NCBI RefSeq assembly: GCF_027213645.1
Contig: NZ_JAPWGL010000003.1
Span: 248,001 to 312,000, forward strand
DNA: 64,000 nt
Source: Pedobacter rhodius
GTDB lineage: Bacteria > Bacteroidota > Bacteroidia > Sphingobacteriales > Sphingobacteriaceae
Direction: 5' to 3'
Under the pieces are notes generated by a model that saw only the letters and a list, made by a program, of their open reading frames with translations, ran no database searches and was not told the origin of the DNA. Positions 61,539 through 64,000 of the stretch are shown one piece after another. The position numbers and the translations under genes were made by a program. The stretch's first letter is position 1, and every line of letters starts with the position of its first letter.

Positions 61539-62212
61539 GTTGCAAGTTGTCTCATATTGAGGGGATCAATTTATTTCATAAAATCAATATAAATGACATT
61601 TACTATTTGCATTCCCCTCTTTTAGAGGGGTGCCCGCAGGGCGGGGTGTTTTATTGTCCTGGCCGGACAGGCTTTTTTGTTTTTCAGAGAAGTTTATATT
61701 TTTATTGGTCTTCAAGCTTGCTTCGCAGGTTTGGCAACAAAAGAAACAAAACCGAGCATTTTGCGAGCTCATTAATACAATTAAAAACAATGATAACTAA
61801 TTAATAATTGCCGGCTGAAAATTATTCATAAGTATTTATCGTTTTAATAGGTATTCATGAGGGCTACGCCGTTTTTGTATTTAAGCTTGTGCTTTGGCTT
61901 GGATAGTGCATCCCAAAAATTTGTTAGGCCGATTTAAAGCAGAACGGAGAAACAGTGCTAAGGCCTTATAAATTGCAAACATGCATTATTTATAAAATAT
62001 TGATTTAAAGAAAGTTAATAAATAACGTCAATGGTAGCGGAGTGGAACGAAGCCGAGAAATCTGTTTAAATAGATCTCTCCATTTCGCTGCGCTTCATCC
62101 GATAGCTATCGGATCGAGATGACGACTTTTTTGAATCTTTTAATGATAGAACGTCGAAACTCATTTAATTAATTACTACTTAACTAAGCGGTTAAAATCG
62201 CTAATTTTAAAC
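61539..62212. repeat. Gene-free gap with hairpin repeats
   Basis: There is no credible gene in this 674-bp gap; the frames found are low-quality. It contains CCCCTCT/AGAGGGG (61614-61620 and 61624-61630), GCCC/GGGC (61632-61642), a CTGGCCGGACAG palindromic stretch near 61659-61670, and the 99-bp element at 62026. This looks like accumulated repeats. Confidence 0.55.
62026..62124. repeat. 99-bp long-hairpin element with inner palindrome
   Basis: It starts CGTCA and ends TGACG. Inside are GAGAAATCTGTTTA/TAAATAGATCTCTC-type pairing and the palindrome CCGATAGCTATCGG (62099-62112). The right part is almost the same as 33400-33426. Confidence 0.7.
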
Positions 62213-62392
62213 ATGAAAAAAGGATTAATTCTTCACTACATCGTTGGCCTGGCCGCAGCAATTCTGGTTTTAGCCGCAGCTTTTTACATTAATAAAAATC
62301 CAAAAAACTTATTATCTGCAGGTATTATTATTTTGGCAGGTTCATTGGTTGCTTATAGCCAGTTTCTAATAATTAAGGGCAAGAAGAAATAA
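62213..62392 (+). CDS. 59-residue two-helix membrane protein
   Basis: This short gene starts at ATG 62213 and ends at TAA 62390. Codon use is like its neighbours. The product has two hydrophobic helices (about 5-25 and 33-53) joined by YINKNPKNLL, and a lysine-rich end (IIKGKKK). It is probably an inner-membrane protein of unknown function. The next short ORF begins two bases after its stop, as in a small operon. Confidence 0.6.
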   Translation: MKKGLILHYIVGLAAAILVLAAAFYINKNPKNLLSAGIIILAGSLVAYSQFLIIKGKKK

Positions 62393-62394
62393 TT

Positions 62395-62505
62395 ATGCTA
62401 ATTGTACTTCTATTACAGAGAACTACCGATTTTAAAGATGGTGCTTACCTTGGTTTCGCGATTGGTGCAGCAGTTTTGCTATATCTTTTTCGGGAAAATA
62501 TTTGA
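62395..62505 (+). CDS. 36-residue one-helix peptide
   Basis: ATG 62395 to TGA 62503 gives a 36-residue product with one helix (GAYLGFAIGAAVLLYLF, about 16-32) and RENI at the end. It follows the 59-residue gene by two bases. The size and the good codon pattern make a real small membrane protein plausible but not certain. Confidence 0.4.
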   Translation: MLIVLLLQRTTDFKDGAYLGFAIGAAVLLYLFRENI

Positions 62506-62520
62506 AGAGGAGATAATAGC

Positions 62521-62706
62521 CTACACCTCATCCTTAGTATTTTTTACCAAACCAATTCCCGAAACGAAGAATATTAATCCGATTATACCATAAACTAATA
62601 ATCCTCTGGTTTGCTGGCTGTGTTGTACAAATCCATAACCTGCATAAATTAATCCAATTATTCCTAAAATAGTCAGGACTGTGCCAAAAGTGCGTTTTAC
62701 ATTCAT
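62521..62706 (-). CDS. 61-residue two-helix membrane protein
   Basis: This small protein has helices at about 6-26 and 36-54 and a charged end (KNTKDEV). GLIYAGYGFVQHSQQTRGLLVYGIIG is a recognisable middle. It is convergent with the two short plus-strand genes. The family is unknown. Confidence 0.65.
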   Translation of the reverse strand: MNVKRTFGTVLTILGIIGLIYAGYGFVQHSQQTRGLLVYGIIGLIFFVSGIGLVKNTKDEV

Positions 62707-62780
62707 AGTTTTAAAATTATCAGAGTAAAGACAATAATTATCGGTTTTTGTTTTAAAGTTTAAGGTTTTGAAAATGAAAA

Positions 62781-62817
62781 CCGCAGATTCGCAGATTTTT
62801 AATCTGTAAACCTGCGG
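62781..62817. repeat. CCGCAGATT hairpin of the CCACAGATT family
   Basis: CCGCAGATTCGCAGATT (62781-62797) pairs imperfectly (three mismatches) with 62801-62817. It lies past the M13 peptidase stop and could end that transcript. Confidence 0.5.
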
Positions 62818-62869
62818 CTTAAAAATAGATCTTAGTATGCCTTTTTGGTAAAATTATTTGGTAATCCGG

Positions 62870-64000
62870 CTACCAAACACCTAACCTGTTTGCAGGTGCA
62901 ACGTACATTTTGGCTGTTGCCGGAATGTTAAAAGCTCTATAAAATGCTTCCATATTGTAAACCGGTCCATTTACGCGGAACATTTCCGGACTATGCGGGT
63001 CAGTTTTTAAGCGAACACGCATACTCTCGTCCCTGTTTTTCATTCTCCAAACCTGTGCAAAACCTAAAAAGAAACGCTGGTCTGGTGTAAAGCCATCGAT
63101 TTTATCGTTGCTTTTACCTTGTTTGGTTAGCTTAAAAGCATCATAGGCAATATTTAACCCGCCAATATCTGCCAGGTTTTCACCTAAAGTTAATGCACCA
63201 TTTACATGCTGATTATCCAGCAAAGAGAAATTGTTGTAAAATGCCACAACTTTATCCGCTTTAGCCTTAAACTTGGCGGCGTCATCTTTTGTCCACCATT
63301 CTTTTAAATTACCTGCCGCATCATATTGGCGGCCCTGGTCATCAAAGCCGTGCGTCATTTCATGACCAATAACAGCACCGATTGCACCGTAATTTATTGC
63401 ATCATCGGCATTAAATGCAAAAAACGGAAACTGCAAAATTCCGGCTGGAAATACGATTTCATTAAATGAAGGGTTATAATAAGCATTTACAGTTGGCGGC
63501 GTCATACCCCATTCTGTTTTGTCAACGGGTTTACCCAGCTTATCCATCATTTCTTTATAATCATGCTTTTTAGCCGATTGAAGATTTGCGTAATAGGTAT
63601 TTTTTGAAATCTCTACATCATCATATTTTTTCCATTTATCGGGATAACCTATTTTTTTTACAAAAGCATTTAACTTCTCCAGCGCTTTTTTCTTGGTCTC
63701 CGTAGTCATCCAATCAACTTTTTTTATCCTGTCTTCATAAACTTTTTGAAGGTTATTTACCAACTCAAGCATCCGTTTTTTTGCTTCAGGCTTGAAATAT
63801 TGTTCGGCATAAAGCTGTCCTAAAAGTTCGCCAAGATTTCTATCGGTATTGCTTACCATTGTTTTCCATCGTTCTGTTTGCGATGGCTGTCCGTACAATG
63901 TTTTGCCAAAGAAATCGAATTTGGCTGTCCTAAAATCCTTTGTAAGTGCATTTGCTGCAGCATTTAGGGCATCGAATTTTAATTTTTCCTTCCAGATATT
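62870..64000 (-). CDS. M13 family metallopeptidase (neprilysin/PepO-like), C-terminal part; 5' end outside window
   Basis: The open frame continues to the window edge, so the TTG at 63898 is internal and 376 residues plus stop are seen. NAYYNPSFNEIVFPAGILQFPFF carries the NAYY substrate motif, VIGHEMTHGFDDQG is the HExxH zinc site, LGENLADIGGL supplies the third ligand (ExxxD), and NGPVYNMEAFYRAFN ends the family core. It cleaves peptides, most likely in the periplasm. Confidence 0.95.
   Translation of the reverse strand, partial: NIWKEKLKFDALNAAANALTKDFRTAKFDFFGKTLYGQPSQTERWKTMVSNTDRNLGELLGQLYAEQYFKPEAKKRMLELVNNLQKVYEDRIKKVDWMTTETKKKALEKLNAFVKKIGYPDKWKKYDDVEISKNTYYANLQSAKKHDYKEMMDKLGKPVDKTEWGMTPPTVNAYYNPSFNEIVFPAGILQFPFFAFNADDAINYGAIGAVIGHEMTHGFDDQGRQYDAAGNLKEWWTKDDAAKFKAKADKVVAFYNNFSLLDNQHVNGALTLGENLADIGGLNIAYDAFKLTKQGKSNDKIDGFTPDQRFFLGFAQVWRMKNRDESMRVRLKTDPHSPEMFRVNGPVYNMEAFYRAFNIPATAKMYVAPANRLGVW

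Noticed and set aside
61547..61804. 85-residue ORF on the plus strand
   Set aside because: It runs through hairpin repeats (CCCCTCT/AGAGGGG), has no family features and unusual composition; it is repeat sequence, not a gene.
62402..62593. 63-residue ORF on the plus strand
   Set aside because: It overlaps the better-supported 36-codon frame (62395-62505) and the minus-strand gene at 62521, and has no coherent hydrophobic pattern.
1..64000. tRNA, rRNA, CRISPR arrays or defence islands
   Set aside because: No cloverleaf-like segment, no regularly spaced repeat with unique spacers, and no restriction or Cas-type gene was found; the 7-bp tracts are contiguous and not CRISPR-like.

Overview
The window comes from a Bacteroidota chromosome, most likely Sphingobacteriaceae and probably Pedobacter or a close relative. 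The evidence is an AT-rich base composition, TAnnTTTG -7 boxes instead of E. coli-type promoters, a GldD gliding lipoprotein, a GLPGLI protein behind an outer-membrane beta-barrel protein, an ECF sigma factor with a one-helix partner, TTG starts on several genes, and many short hairpin repeats between genes. I recognised no rRNA, tRNA, CRISPR array, prophage or plasmid functions. Both window edges cut genes: an AI-2E-type permease on the left and an M13 peptidase on the right.

Layout. 1-1.7 kb: permease tail, then YtxH, holin-like and hypothetical envelope proteins. 1.8-4.1 kb: aspS and an NTF2-like protein. 4.2-6.8 kb: ECF sigma factor, one-helix partner and a secreted protein with an 18-residue tyrosine repeat. 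6.9-11.1 kb: thioredoxin-like protein, TerC, bestrophin, and an MHS-type transporter with a small membrane partner. 11.2-12.4 kb: RlmI-like methyltransferase. 12.4-23.4 kb: a complete uronate catabolism locus on the minus strand, read in the order uxaB, uxaA, uxaC, kdgK, eda, exuT, gapN, then a terminator and a separate LacI-type regulator. Together these import uronate and convert galacturonate (via tagaturonate, altronate, KDG and KDPG) to pyruvate and glyceraldehyde-3-phosphate, and the GapN-like enzyme may finish at 3-phosphoglycerate with NADPH. 23.8-27.3 kb: oxyR, two small membrane or secreted proteins, superoxide dismutase, tadA and csaA. 27.4-29.1 kb: an SSS-family sugar symporter.

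29.5-35.8 kb is a minus-strand run: lipoprotein, LolC/E-like permease, MBL hydrolase, gldD, aroE, comA-like phosphosulfolactate synthase and a TPR protein. 36-38.1 kb: a secreted NTF2-like protein and an ALDH7-type dehydrogenase. 38.14-38.80 kb: a REP-associated tyrosine transposase flanked by two matching palindromes. 38.8-43.3 kb: GIN-domain protein, outer-membrane protein and GLPGLI protein. 43.6-51.1 kb: GDP-fucose synthase, trmB, an alkyltransferase-like protein, an AhpD-like protein, polA and TonB-domain proteins. 51.2-56.3 kb: MBL hydrolase, YbaB, serine hydrolase, cupin and DUF885 lipoprotein. 56.6-59.3 kb: pdhA and pdhC. 59.8-64 kb: NlpC/P60 peptidase, CapA-like lipoprotein, three small membrane proteins (two of them very short) and the M13 peptidase.

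The least explained signal is the repeat content. Tracts with a 7-bp period occur in several intergenic gaps and also inside all three flexible linkers of the pyruvate dehydrogenase E2 gene. There are also several families of intergenic hairpins and the palindrome-flanked RAYT gene.
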